Part shown: positions 1 to 6,981 of the stretch, in pieces | Layout: each line of letters opens with the position of its first letter | How positions within the stretch are numbered: the stretch's first letter is position 1 | Notes under the pieces: model-generated | Told to the model about the DNA's origin: nothing | Seen by the model: only the letters and a program-made list of their open reading frames with translations | Database searches by the model: none | Origin: Sulfurimonas sp. | Lineage (GTDB): Bacteria > Campylobacterota > Campylobacteria > Campylobacterales > Sulfurimonadaceae | Direction: 5' to 3' | Length of the DNA stretch: 10,932 nt | Assembly: GCA_027063215.1 (NCBI GenBank) | Contig: JAMOSE010000110.1 | Coordinates: 1-10,932, forward strand | Program-made: the position numbers and the translations under genes

Positions 1-485
1 CCATTACCCCACATATGCATCTTTTTTGCCATAACAAGATCATACTCATCTAAAACATCTATGGAATTGGGTGCACGGAACTCAAAATCTTCTAAAAGTT
101 GTTTTGTAGCTTTGATATCCATCGTTCCTTTTTTCTCCATAATCACTATATCTGCCGTATTTGCAAGCGTTGTATAGGCAATTTTTACGAGAAGTTTAGG
201 ATTAGTGTGTACTGAAAGAATATCTTTTAATATAACAATATCATTATCACGTGGGAGTGCTCGAAAAGGAGTGTTAAATTTTTTTATATACTGCACTTTT
301 GCGTCTGTTAATGTATCATCAAGCCTTAATTCATCTTCACCATAAAGAGCAAGTCGAAACTCACCATCTACTTCTTTTATGCGTTCTAAAAGAGCTTGTG
401 TTGTCGCATCTTGTTTTGTTGTAACTTGCAGATAATGATTCCCCGGAAGGGGATGAAAGAGTTCTAAAAACTGATCTAACTGCAT
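1..485 (-). CDS. Hypothetical protein, third gene of luxS cluster (C-terminus cut by window edge)
   Basis: The open frame starts at the ATG at 485-483 and runs for 161 codons off the left edge without a stop. It starts one base after the TAA of the 100-aa gene, so translation is probably coupled; no good Shine-Dalgarno sequence is visible. The protein is soluble, with no signal peptide or membrane segment. Residues 75-115 read as alternating strands and helices (ALPRDNDIVIL, then LLVKIAYTTLANTADIVIME). An acidic stretch and EYDLVMAKK follow near residues 147-155. This pattern loosely resembles the second half of a class I SAM-dependent methyltransferase, but no glycine-rich SAM motif I is seen in the N-terminal half. 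It may be a degenerate relative or something unrelated. The frame and the coupling are clear; the function is unknown. Confidence 0.75.
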   Translation of the reverse strand, partial: MQLDQFLELFHPLPGNHYLQVTTKQDATTQALLERIKEVDGEFRLALYGEDELRLDDTLTDAKVQYIKKFNTPFRALPRDNDIVILKDILSVHTNPKLLVKIAYTTLANTADIVIMEKKGTMDIKATKQLLEDFEFRAPNSIDVLDEYDLVMAKKMHMWGN

Positions 486-486
486 C

Positions 487-789
487 TTAATAGGCTAAAT
501 CGTGTAATTCACGGAAAAGAAAAGCTTCCACAATCTCATCAATACTCTTTTGTGTATGTGCAACAAGAACTATCATAGACATATTAATAAAATCCATAAC
601 AGGCTCACCATCACTGCACACTACAACAGCTTCCGGCCATGCTTCAAAAGCGTCATAACTATCTGCGTGAATCACTTCTACAAGTTCACCCTCTTCTATG
701 CGTAACTCTGCCCATGTTTTTGCTTCTAAAACCGGTGTAATTTTAGCTTTTTGAACATCTGTAGAGTCCATTGGTACTACAACTAACAT
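487..789 (-). CDS. Small NifX/FeMo-co-binding-like hypothetical protein
   Basis: A 100-aa soluble, acidic protein whose ATG shares its A with the luxS stop (TAATG), which indicates translational coupling to luxS. It opens with a hydrophobic strand ending in a turn (LVVVPMDSTD). The middle has a strand-turn-strand reading AELRIEEGELVEVI, and the end reads EAVVVCSDGEPVMDFINMSM followed by IVLVAHTQKSIDEIVEAF. This layout, with an early VPMDS-like loop and a late 'sideiveaf' helix, resembles the ribonuclease-H-like fold of the dinitrogenase iron-molybdenum cofactor family (NifX/NafY/YtlA type). The resemblance comes from pattern reading only and is weak. No nif genes are nearby, so a nitrogenase role should not be assumed. 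The placement between luxS and the left-edge gene suggests a shared, unknown role. Confidence 0.8.
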   Translation of the reverse strand: MLVVVPMDSTDVQKAKITPVLEAKTWAELRIEEGELVEVIHADSYDAFEAWPEAVVVCSDGEPVMDFINMSMIVLVAHTQKSIDEIVEAFLFRELHDLAY

Positions 790-1304
790 TAGCCGTTTAT
801 CTCTTTGAGTTTCTTTTTACTCAGCTTGATTTTTTCATTATCCATAACACCGATTTTATGAGAAAGAACATCTGATGCGATTTTTTTCGCATTTTTGAGT
901 GAGTGCATTTTATAACTTCCGCATTGGTATACATTTAATTCAGGAATATCTTTTTTGCTTTTTACTTGAAGCACATCTTCCATCGATTTTTTCCAAGCTT
1001 TTGCTACTCTTTTTTCATCCGGTGTACCAATTACTGACATATAAAAGCCAGTACGACAACCCATAGGAGAAAGATCAATGATCTCTACATTTTTAGAATT
1101 AAGATGTTCACGCATAAAACCTGCAAAAAGATGCTCTAGTGTATGAATACCACGCCCATCCATTTTGTCTTTGTTTGGTTTGTAAAAACGCAAATCATAA
1201 ACTGTAATTTTATCCCCACATGGAGTTTTCATTGTTTTTGCTTTACGCACTGCAGGAGCAGGCATAATTGTATGATCAACTGTAAAAGAGTCAAGTAATG
1301 GCAT
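789..1304 (-). CDS. luxS: S-ribosylhomocysteine lyase (LuxS)
   Basis: LuxS cleaves S-ribosylhomocysteine to homocysteine and 4,5-dihydroxy-2,3-pentanedione, the precursor of autoinducer-2. It acts in the cytoplasm in the activated methyl cycle, after the Pfs nucleosidase. The 171-aa length is normal for the family. The HTLEH motif gives H54, E57 and H58; C128 in the YQCGSY segment is the third metal ligand; C83 in MGCRTGFY is the catalytic cysteine. All expected catalytic residues are present. The start is supported by a TAAGGA sequence at 1313-1317 about 8 bases upstream. The gene is first in a coupled three-gene cluster and has its own promoter candidate. Whether the organism uses AI-2 as a signal or LuxS only for recycling cannot be told from the sequence. 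Confidence 0.97.
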   Translation of the reverse strand: MPLLDSFTVDHTIMPAPAVRKAKTMKTPCGDKITVYDLRFYKPNKDKMDGRGIHTLEHLFAGFMREHLNSKNVEIIDLSPMGCRTGFYMSVIGTPDEKRVAKAWKKSMEDVLQVKSKKDIPELNVYQCGSYKMHSLKNAKKIASDVLSHKIGVMDNEKIKLSKKKLKEING

Positions 1305-1333
1305 AATATAAATCCTTAATTTTAATTACAAGT

Positions 1334-1342
1334 ATTTTAGCA
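1334..1342 (-). promoter_or_regulatory. luxS promoter, extended -10 box
   Basis: On the minus strand this reads TGCTAAAAT, an extended -10 element of the kind favoured by the housekeeping sigma factor of Campylobacterota. It lies about 30 bases upstream of the luxS start, and a weak TTTACA lies 15 bases further upstream. The start of transcription would be near 1327, giving a short leader that contains the AAGGA ribosome binding site. This is read by eye and not tested. Confidence 0.5.
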
Positions 1343-1386
1343 AAATAGTTTGATTGTAAATTGAAATAAAAAAAATATATGAGTTA

Positions 1387-1402
1387 CAAAGCTAGAGCTT
1401 TG
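1387..1402. other. Short hairpin upstream of luxS
   Basis: CAAAGC (1387-1392) and GCTTTG (1397-1402) form a perfect 6-bp stem with a TAGA loop. On the minus strand an 8-base T run (1375-1368) follows, but 11 bases beyond the stem, which is too far for a standard intrinsic terminator. It may be a processing or termination site between the por operon and luxS, or a chance structure. Confidence 0.35.
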
Positions 1403-1468
1403 GAACAAGAAAAAATTTACTATTGAGATATAAGGAATAAAGAAGTTTTAGATTTATAGTAGATTGTG

Positions 1469-1517
1469 CTTTTCTCAGTTTAAGGCTAGGCTTATAGCCT
1501 GCCGTAACTGAGAAAGG
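1469..1517 (-). terminator. Long two-part hairpin after porB, possible terminator or 3' stabiliser
   Basis: TTTCTCAGTT (1471-1480) pairs perfectly with AACTGAGAAA (1506-1515). Inside, AGGCT occurs twice in tandem (1483-1487 and 1488-1492), and either copy can pair with AGCCT at 1496-1500. The result is a long hairpin with two exclusive inner folds. It begins about 32 bases after the porB stop on the minus strand, where a terminator for the por operon is expected. No U-rich tail follows on either strand, so Rho-independent termination is unproven. It could instead protect the mRNA 3' end. Confidence 0.45.
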
Positions 1518-1548
1518 TGCAAGATGCTGTAAAGCTAGAAGTTCACGA

Positions 1549-2505
1549 CTAAACGCGAGCTTCTTCTCTACGATTCAGATACGCCCAGTTTGCATCTACA
1601 CGCTCTTGCCACTCTTTGATTAAGTATTTATACTCATCTTTGAAAAGGTGTCTAAAACGCCCTTGTGCTGCTAAATACTCTTCAACAGGCACAACATTTT
1701 TAGGTCGGTAAGTGATATTTAACTCATGACCGTCAATGATTTCATACAATGGAAATACTAAAGTATCTGTTGCAAGATCTGCTAAGTGCATTGTATCTTT
1801 AGGATCAAATTTCCACTCAGTTGTACAAGGAGATACTGCATTGATAAATACCGCACCCTCTGTTGCAAAACCTTTTTGAATTTTTTTGACCATATCTTTC
1901 CATTTATTTGGAGCTACCTGTGCAGCATACGGAATATTGTGTGCAGCCATAATACCCATCATATCTTTTTTGTTACGTGTTTCACCATAAGAGATAGAAC
2001 CAGCCGGTGTAGTTGTAGCACTTGCACCAATTGGTGTAGAAGATGAACGTTGTCCACCTGTATTTGCATACACTTCATTATCAAGGACAACATACATCAT
2101 ATCATGATTTCTCTCCATACAACCAGAAATCCACTGAAAACCGATATCATAAGAGGCACCATCACCACCAAAAGCTACAAACTTAGGATTACGATCCGGT
2201 TGCTTGAGTCGTCCTTTTGTTTTAAGAGCCTTGTACATTGCCTCTGCACCTGAAACTGCAGTAGAACCATTTTCAAAACCGATATGAATCCAAGAAGCAT
2301 CCCAAGAAGTGTAAGGATAAACTGCAGTACATACCTCTAAACAACCAGTAGAAGCTGCAAGAACCAAATCATCATTTGTAGCATTTAAAACTTCACGAAC
2401 AATGATAGAGTGTGCACAACCAGGACAGAGAAGATTTGCACCTTCAAAACGGTCAGCCGATGTTGAAAACTCTTTTAAGTTTTTAATTTTTTTCATTTCG
2501 CTCAT
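1549..2505 (-). CDS. porB: Pyruvate:ferredoxin/flavodoxin oxidoreductase, beta subunit
   Basis: This subunit holds thiamine diphosphate and one [4Fe-4S] cluster of the cytoplasmic enzyme that interconverts pyruvate + CoA and acetyl-CoA + CO2 + reduced carrier. The TPP/Mg site is seen as GGDGASYDIG (113-122) and NEVYANTGGQ (143-152). C27, C30 and C55 have the 3- and 25-residue spacing of the proximal-cluster cysteines in one-chain PFOR, and C227 is the likely fourth ligand. The length of 318 aa fits Helicobacter-type PorB. The gene starts 9 bases after the porA stop, with TAGGATAG as a modest ribosome binding site; Met4 is an alternative start. It is last in porGDAB. 2-oxoglutarate oxidoreductase is a related possibility, but gene order and the close fit to PorB favour pyruvate. 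Confidence 0.95.
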   Translation of the reverse strand: MSEMKKIKNLKEFSTSADRFEGANLLCPGCAHSIIVREVLNATNDDLVLAASTGCLEVCTAVYPYTSWDASWIHIGFENGSTAVSGAEAMYKALKTKGRLKQPDRNPKFVAFGGDGASYDIGFQWISGCMERNHDMMYVVLDNEVYANTGGQRSSSTPIGASATTTPAGSISYGETRNKKDMMGIMAAHNIPYAAQVAPNKWKDMVKKIQKGFATEGAVFINAVSPCTTEWKFDPKDTMHLADLATDTLVFPLYEIIDGHELNITYRPKNVVPVEEYLAAQGRFRHLFKDEYKYLIKEWQERVDANWAYLNRREEARV

Positions 2506-2514
2506 AATTCTATC

Positions 2515-3738
2515 CTATAAAAAAGCTAGTTTCGGTCCACGAACACCGATAAACTGTTGTTGTTGAGTAAGTAATTTACCGGCATCAGCATTTGCTTGAA
2601 GCTCAGTATATAAATCTACTAAATGTTTTTTTGTTAAATCACGACCACCAAGACCATAAATATAACCACTTAAAAGCATTTTTGAATCAGTATTAAAAAG
2701 AGCACCTGCTATCTCATTAAACAGAGCACCTGCCGCACCACCTGGAGCTGAACGATCAAGTGCAGCAACAGCTTTAATGTCTTTTAAAACTTCTGCTATA
2801 TTTGCAAATGGGAACGGACGCAAAACACGAATACCTACAACACCTGCTTTAATGCCTTTTTCTCTCATCTCCAATGCCACTTCACGAGCAGTTTCAACAG
2901 ATGTACCCATACAAACAACTGCTACATCTGCATCATCCATATTGTAACATTCAAGTTGAGAATATTTACGACCACTCAATTTTTCAAACTCAGCAAATAC
3001 TTCATCAATTTTACCCGGAACAATATTCATTGTATCACTATGTTGACGAGCTTTATGCTCAAAGTGCCAATCTTCTTCAGTTTGAACACCGTGTGTTACT
3101 GGATTTTCAAAATCAAGCATATCATTCATCGGCTTATATTCACCAACAAAATTATAAGCATCATCATCACTAAGAGGATGAATTCCCTGAGCAGTATGTG
3201 ATGTCAAAAAACCATCCTGATTAACAACTACAGGAAGTCTTACATCATGATCTTCTGCAACTTTGAAAGCTATAAGATTCAAATCGTACGCTTCTTGTGG
3301 GTTAAATGCATCAAATTGAATCCAACCGCTATCACGAACCATATACATATCTGAATGGTCACAGTTAACATTCAACGGTGCAGCCAATGCACGGTTAACA
3401 ATATTAAGAACGATCGGCAAACGCATACCAGAAGCCTGATAAAGTGTTTCAGCCATGAGTGCCAAACCTTGTGAAGCAGTTGCAGTTGCAACACGTCCAC
3501 CAGCTGCTGCAGCACCGATACATCCACTCATTGCAGCATGTTCAGACTCAACCATTACAAATTCACCCTCAACTAAATTGTCTGATTTGAATTTTGCATA
3601 CCCTTCAACAATGGCAGTTGATGGTGTAATAGGGTAAGCAGATACTACATCAACCTGAGCCTGTCTCAAAGCTTGTGCTGCCGCGTGATTTCCATCCCAT
3701 ACTTCTGTTTCATTTAATTCTAATTTATCAAATGCCAT
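2515..3738 (-). CDS. porA: Pyruvate:ferredoxin/flavodoxin oxidoreductase, alpha subunit
   Basis: The alpha subunit forms the substrate side of the active site together with PorB and carries the pyrimidine-binding and domain II regions. AYPITPSTAIVEG (34-46) is the family hallmark of the substrate pocket. ESEHAA (64-69) supplies the glutamate that contacts the TPP aminopyrimidine, and R116 (NIVNRALAAP) matches the substrate-binding arginine. Residues from about 275 on (VAVVCMGTS, then GVVGIRVLRPFP) are the typical C-terminal transketolase-like domain. The length of 407 aa is normal for a separate alpha chain. The ATG overlaps the porD stop as TAATG, and AAGGAG lies just upstream inside porD, so the start is firm. 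No truncation or missing key residue was seen. Confidence 0.96.
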   Translation of the reverse strand: MAFDKLELNETEVWDGNHAAAQALRQAQVDVVSAYPITPSTAIVEGYAKFKSDNLVEGEFVMVESEHAAMSGCIGAAAAGGRVATATASQGLALMAETLYQASGMRLPIVLNIVNRALAAPLNVNCDHSDMYMVRDSGWIQFDAFNPQEAYDLNLIAFKVAEDHDVRLPVVVNQDGFLTSHTAQGIHPLSDDDAYNFVGEYKPMNDMLDFENPVTHGVQTEEDWHFEHKARQHSDTMNIVPGKIDEVFAEFEKLSGRKYSQLECYNMDDADVAVVCMGTSVETAREVALEMREKGIKAGVVGIRVLRPFPFANIAEVLKDIKAVAALDRSAPGGAAGALFNEIAGALFNTDSKMLLSGYIYGLGGRDLTKKHLVDLYTELQANADAGKLLTQQQQFIGVRGPKLAFL

Positions 3739-4133
3739 TATTTCTCCTTATCTTCTTTAGTAGGCCATCCAGCAATTGCGCTCTCTTCATCTGTCTGTTC
3801 ACTGAACATAAGAAGTGATTTAGGATTTGTAGGACAAACCTCAACACAAATACCACACCCTTTACAGTGATCCATATCTACACCAATTACTTTCTTATCT
3901 CTTGAAATAATAGAGATATCCGGACAATATACCCAACAAAACTGACAATCAATACAGTAGTCTTTATTGAAAACCGGTTTTTCAAGTCTCCAATCTGCTA
4001 CACTTGCAGTAAAAGAGCTGTTTTGTGTGTAGTTACGATCTTCTTGACGTGTTCCGGCAATATCTTCTATAGCGCCATCAAAAGTACGAAGCATAGCTCC
4101 GATTTCAAATTCATTCCAACCATTATTTTCCAT
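3738..4133 (-). CDS. porD: Pyruvate oxidoreductase delta subunit, 2x[4Fe-4S] ferredoxin
   Basis: This small electron-transfer subunit passes electrons between the PorB cluster and the external carrier. It has two complete CX2CX2CX3C cluster motifs: C60/C63/C66/C70 (CIDCQFCWVYC) and C90/C93/C96/C100 (CKGCGICVEVC), each followed by Pro. An N-terminal extension of about 50 residues before the first cluster is typical of delta subunits in Campylobacterota. Two ATG codons stand in tandem. The second (4133) lies 6 bases after the AAGGAG at 4140-4145, while the first (4136) is only 3 bases away, so the second is preferred; the alternative adds one Met. The ribosome binding site is part of the porG stop (TAAGGAG). 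The 3' end overlaps porA by one base. Confidence 0.95.
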   Translation of the reverse strand: MENNGWNEFEIGAMLRTFDGAIEDIAGTRQEDRNYTQNSSFTASVADWRLEKPVFNKDYCIDCQFCWVYCPDISIISRDKKVIGVDMDHCKGCGICVEVCPTNPKSLLMFSEQTDEESAIAGWPTKEDKEK

Positions 4134-4143
4134 CATCAGCTCC

Positions 4144-4701
4144 TTACTTCACTTCATCATATGCACGTTGAATTGCCAACATATTGCCATCAACAATCTT
4201 TTGTGGTAACTTTTTAAGAACCCTTTGCATACTCTCTTTGAAAAATTCAATATCATACATACCAGAAATTTTCATAAATGCACCAAGCATTGGTGTATTT
4301 GGAATAGCACGGCCAATAGTCTCATTTGCAATTGTAATACAATCAACAGTATAGACTTCTTTACCCTCTAACTTTGGTTGTGCAGCAACTAACTCTTCTG
4401 TCGTTAAATGCGTTGTAATAATATATTTTGTATCTTCTTTTCCATTTATTGTTACATCAGATGTGTAAACTAACGCTGGATCAATTACAAAAACATAATC
4501 TGGTTCCATATATTTTTCATGGTTTAAAATTGGCTTCTCATCTACCCGATTATACGCTGTCATTGCAGCTCCACGTTTTGCTGAACCGTAAAATGCGAAT
4601 GCCTGTACATGCTTCCCAGTTGTAGAAATAACGTCTGCTAAACCTTTAGCCCCTGTTACGGCCCCTTGACCAGCACGACTATGCCATCTGATTTCTAGCA
4701 T
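4144..4701 (-). CDS. porG: Pyruvate:ferredoxin/flavodoxin oxidoreductase, gamma subunit
   Basis: The gamma subunit matches the POR/KOR gamma domain, which in related enzymes binds coenzyme A and completes the alpha-gamma-delta-beta complex. It opens with the family N-terminus LEIRWHSRAGQGAVTGAK, containing the glycine-rich GQGAVTG loop (11-17), followed by AFAFYGSAKRGAAMTAY (34-50), the equivalent of the usual YGPE-RGG segment. VIDPALV (72-78) is a conserved strand end. The protein is 185 aa, normal for the family. A longer frame opens at 4749 and adds 16 residues unlike the family. The ATG at 4701 has AAGGAG 5 bases upstream and puts the protein start where homologues start, so it is chosen. 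This is the first gene of porGDAB. Confidence 0.95.
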   Translation of the reverse strand: MLEIRWHSRAGQGAVTGAKGLADVISTTGKHVQAFAFYGSAKRGAAMTAYNRVDEKPILNHEKYMEPDYVFVIDPALVYTSDVTINGKEDTKYIITTHLTTEELVAAQPKLEGKEVYTVDCITIANETIGRAIPNTPMLGAFMKISGMYDIEFFKESMQRVLKKLPQKIVDGNMLAIQRAYDEVK

Positions 4702-4706
4702 AAATT

Positions 4707-4712
4707 CTCCTT
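4707..4712 (-). promoter_or_regulatory. Ribosome binding site that sets the porG start
   Basis: AAGGAG on the minus strand, 5 bases before the ATG at 4701. It favours this start over the in-frame ATG at 4749, which has no such site. Confidence 0.8.
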
Positions 4713-4763
4713 TTCTTTTGTCAAGAAATATTTTAATATTTTCTATCAAGTCTATTTATGAGT

Positions 4764-4769
4764 ATTTTA
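4764..4769 (-). promoter_or_regulatory. Putative por operon -10 box
   Basis: The minus strand reads TTGCCTAAAATACT here, with TAAAAT as the -10 box, about 63 bases upstream of the porG start. The stretch CTAAAATACT is identical to the one in the luxS promoter candidate. The 121-base gap between the HAD gene and porG holds no clear terminator, so some read-through from upstream is possible. Confidence 0.4.
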
Positions 4770-4822
4770 GGCAACCAGCACTTAAATATAGCTTGATATA
4801 ATACTCTAGCTTATAATGTCTG

Positions 4823-5470
4823 TTAAGAGTGTGATGAATTTCTACTTTTTAACCACAAAATAGCTTTATAAGTATCACTAAAAATAACATTTGTAAATCT
4901 TTCCAACTTCTCTTTTGTACCATAACCACTCAATACTCCTATAGAATTAACTCCTGCTGCATCAGCAGCTATTAAATCTAATTCAGTATCACCAATCATC
5001 CAGATATCTTTATCATGAATATCAAAGACCTCTAAAGCTTTTAGTATAGGTTGAGCATGCGGTTTTGGATGTTCAACATGCTCACGACCTATAAGAACCT
5101 CAAACTTATCCATCAATCCAAAATGCTCCATAAGTATTTGTGAATATTTTCCTGTTTTTGTCGTCACTATACCTAACTTTGCAAAACTAGCAGCAAGTTC
5201 AACAGCCTCTTTTGCATAAGGAAGCAGTACCGTTTTTTGTGTCGATATCTCTCTATAATGTTCTTTGTAAAGTGCTACATAATCCCAAACTTTATCTTCT
5301 TCAATACCTAAACGTGCAAACATTACATCTAAAGGATGCCCTATCAAGGCTTCTATCTCTGCATCTGATGGATGTTTTTTGTTGTAAAAATCATAAGCAT
5401 AATGAAAACTTTCCAAAATTGCTTCTGTAGAATCAATCAATGTCCCATCTAAATCAAACAGTATTATCAC
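4823..5470 (-). CDS. HAD-family hydrolase, phosphoglycolate phosphatase-like
   Basis: A cytoplasmic HAD phosphatase of the Gph/PGMB-like subfamily with an alpha-helical cap. Motif I is FDLDGT (nucleophile D6, acid/base D8), motif II is the IVTTKT threonine pair near 103-104, motif III is K136 in HPKPHAQP, and motif IV is MIGDTELDL (D161, D165). All catalytic positions are present, so it should be active; the substrate (phosphoglycolate or another small phosphate ester) cannot be read from the sequence. A GTG start at 5470 is preferred: it overlaps the upstream stop as GTGA and has GGGAGA 5 bases before it. The ATG at 5482 adds four residues (MGER), overlaps the upstream gene by 16 bases and has no ribosome binding site. 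The gene is coupled to the solute-binding protein gene. Confidence 0.9.
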   Translation of the reverse strand: MIILFDLDGTLIDSTEAILESFHYAYDFYNKKHPSDAEIEALIGHPLDVMFARLGIEEDKVWDYVALYKEHYREISTQKTVLLPYAKEAVELAASFAKLGIVTTKTGKYSQILMEHFGLMDKFEVLIGREHVEHPKPHAQPILKALEVFDIHDKDIWMIGDTELDLIAADAAGVNSIGVLSGYGTKEKLERFTNVIFSDTYKAILWLKSRNSSHS

Positions 5471-6966
5471 TCTTTCTCCCATTTTATATAGTTATACCAG
5501 ATTCCACCAGAAGCCGGTTTAATATTTTTAATCTTTTTATTTACAGCTGTTATAGAGTTTGGAATATACAAAAAGAGATAGGGGTTATCATGCACAATCA
5601 TTGCAAACATTTTTTGCCATATCTTTGCAAGTTTTGCTTTATCTATAATAGATTGCGATCGTTCTATTAACTTATCTATCTCACTGTTATGATAACCTAC
5701 AAGATTAAATCCCCCTTTTTTATCATTATCGCTATGCCAAAACATATAGGGATCCGGTGTTGGGGAGAGTCCCCAACCAAGTAAAACAGTATCAAAGTTA
5801 TGCGGGAAAACAACCATATTTAAAAATGCCTGCCACTCCATTACACGGAGTTTTACAACTACTCCTGCCTTTGCAAGCTGATACTGTAAAATCTCTGCAG
5901 CATAGGGACGAATAGAACTTGAATTTGATGTTGCGATCTCAAATACAAGAGGATGTTTTTCATCATATCCAGCTTCACGGAGCAACTCTTTTGCCTGCTC
6001 TATATTTTGTTTTGGTGCTTTTATATTTGGATTAAACGCACTGCTTCCCGGTAAAAAAGGTCCTGTACAGACTTTTGCATGTTTAAAAAAGAGAATATCA
6101 ATCAACTCTTGGCGATTTATTGCCAAAGAGAGCGCTTTACGTACACGAGGATCTGCAAACTTTTTCTTTCTAAGGTTCAATCCAAGATAGGTATATGAAA
6201 GTGATATTTTCTCATAGATATTAAATCTTTTAAAAAAATCACTGCTGAGTTGCCGCTCCATTACCAAGGGATCAATACTGCCAAGATCAAGTTCTCCGTT
6301 TTTAAGCATCAAAATACGTGTCATAGGATCTGCTATAACATGAAAAGCAATCTTGTCTATTTTTGGACGTCCTTCAAAATAGTTCTCATTTGCCAAAAGC
6401 TCTATATTTTTTGAAAACTCCAATTGTGTTAGTTTATATGGACCTGTGCCTATAGGGTGCATATTAAAACTGGAATTCATCAGATTTTTTTCATCTTTTA
6501 AAAGATGTTCTGGTACTATCCCCATCATCCAGGTCTCTAAAGCTTTAAAGTATGGCTTTTTGTACTCTACCGCAACAGTATAGGGATCCAAAACTTTCAC
6601 ATCTTTTACAAAACGAAATCCTGCAGAGTATGGAGATGCTATCTTGTCTGATATAAGTGTTTTATAGGTAAAAAGAACATCTTTGGCACTAAAAGGCTTA
6701 CCATCATGCCAAAGGACACCTTTTCTCAGTTCAAATATCAAAGTAGTATCATCTTTAAAATAGAACTTTTTGGCAAGATCGCCAATAATGACTTTATTAT
6801 CTTTATCATACTTTACAAGTCCATTAAATAAAAAACCTGTAATTTCTGAAGATGAGGAGTCCGTTGCCAAAATTGGATTAAGACGTGATGGATTTGCTGA
6901 TGTTGCCAACTGTAATGTAGATGAAAAAAGCTCTGTAAAAAAGAGTAATAATAGTAATAATTTCAT
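5467..6966 (-). CDS. Family 5 extracytoplasmic solute-binding protein (peptide/nickel type)
   Basis: A periplasmic solute-binding protein of the SBP_bac_5 (DppA/OppA/NikA) family, which captures peptides, nickel chelates or similar ligands for an ABC importer. The N-terminus (MKLLLLLLFF, then a polar region) is a signal peptide without a lipobox cysteine, so the protein is probably secreted free into the periplasm. Family features are ANPSRLNP (24-31), GLVKYDKD (49-56), the signature region ELRKGVLWHDGKPFSAKDV (79-97), IGTGPYKL (172-179) and ADPRVRKALSLAINR near residue 275. The length of 499 aa is normal. No permease or ATPase gene of this family is in the window, so it is an orphan here and its ligand is unknown. 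No Shine-Dalgarno sequence precedes the ATG. It ends in a GTGA overlap with the HAD gene. Confidence 0.93.
   Translation of the reverse strand: MKLLLLLLFFTELFSSTLQLATSANPSRLNPILATDSSSSEITGFLFNGLVKYDKDNKVIIGDLAKKFYFKDDTTLIFELRKGVLWHDGKPFSAKDVLFTYKTLISDKIASPYSAGFRFVKDVKVLDPYTVAVEYKKPYFKALETWMMGIVPEHLLKDEKNLMNSSFNMHPIGTGPYKLTQLEFSKNIELLANENYFEGRPKIDKIAFHVIADPMTRILMLKNGELDLGSIDPLVMERQLSSDFFKRFNIYEKISLSYTYLGLNLRKKKFADPRVRKALSLAINRQELIDILFFKHAKVCTGPFLPGSSAFNPNIKAPKQNIEQAKELLREAGYDEKHPLVFEIATSNSSSIRPYAAEILQYQLAKAGVVVKLRVMEWQAFLNMVVFPHNFDTVLLGWGLSPTPDPYMFWHSDNDKKGGFNLVGYHNSEIDKLIERSQSIIDKAKLAKIWQKMFAMIVHDNPYLFLYIPNSITAVNKKIKNIKPASGGIWYNYIKWEKE
5475..5480 (-). promoter_or_regulatory. Ribosome binding site for the GTG start of the HAD gene
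   Basis: GGGAGA on the minus strand lies inside the 3' end of the upstream gene, 5 bases before the GTG at 5470. The ATG at 5482 includes the first base of this sequence, so the two starts cannot both use it. Confidence 0.55.
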
Positions 6967-6975
6967 AGTGGTGAA

Positions 6976-6981
6976 ATTATA
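6976..6981 (-). promoter_or_regulatory. -10 box very close to the solute-binding protein start
   Basis: TATAAT on the minus strand ends 9 bases before the ATG at 6966, within TATACTATAAT. If used, transcription would begin at about 6969-6970 and the mRNA would have almost no leader, which agrees with the lack of a ribosome binding site. Confidence 0.4.

Noticed and set aside
1366..1458. A possible small RNA upstream of luxS (TATAAAT at 1452-1458, hairpin at 1387-1402, T run at 1368-1375)
   Set aside because: The hairpin and T run are 11 bases apart and the promoter is a weak AT-rich match; transcript evidence would be needed.
1786..2253. Two plus-strand frames opposite porB
   Set aside because: They are Cys/Ile/His-rich shadow frames with no family features; the minus-strand gene explains the region fully.
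2874..3173. Open frames on the plus strand opposite porA (99 and 81 codons)
   Set aside because: They are antisense to a well-supported coding region, rich in His/Gln/Tyr as expected from reading the reverse of AT-rich codons, and have no ribosome binding site or recognisable motif.
4701..4749. Longer porG start at 4749 adding 16 residues
   Set aside because: The extra residues do not resemble the family N-terminus, while the ATG at 4701 has a strong AAGGAG.
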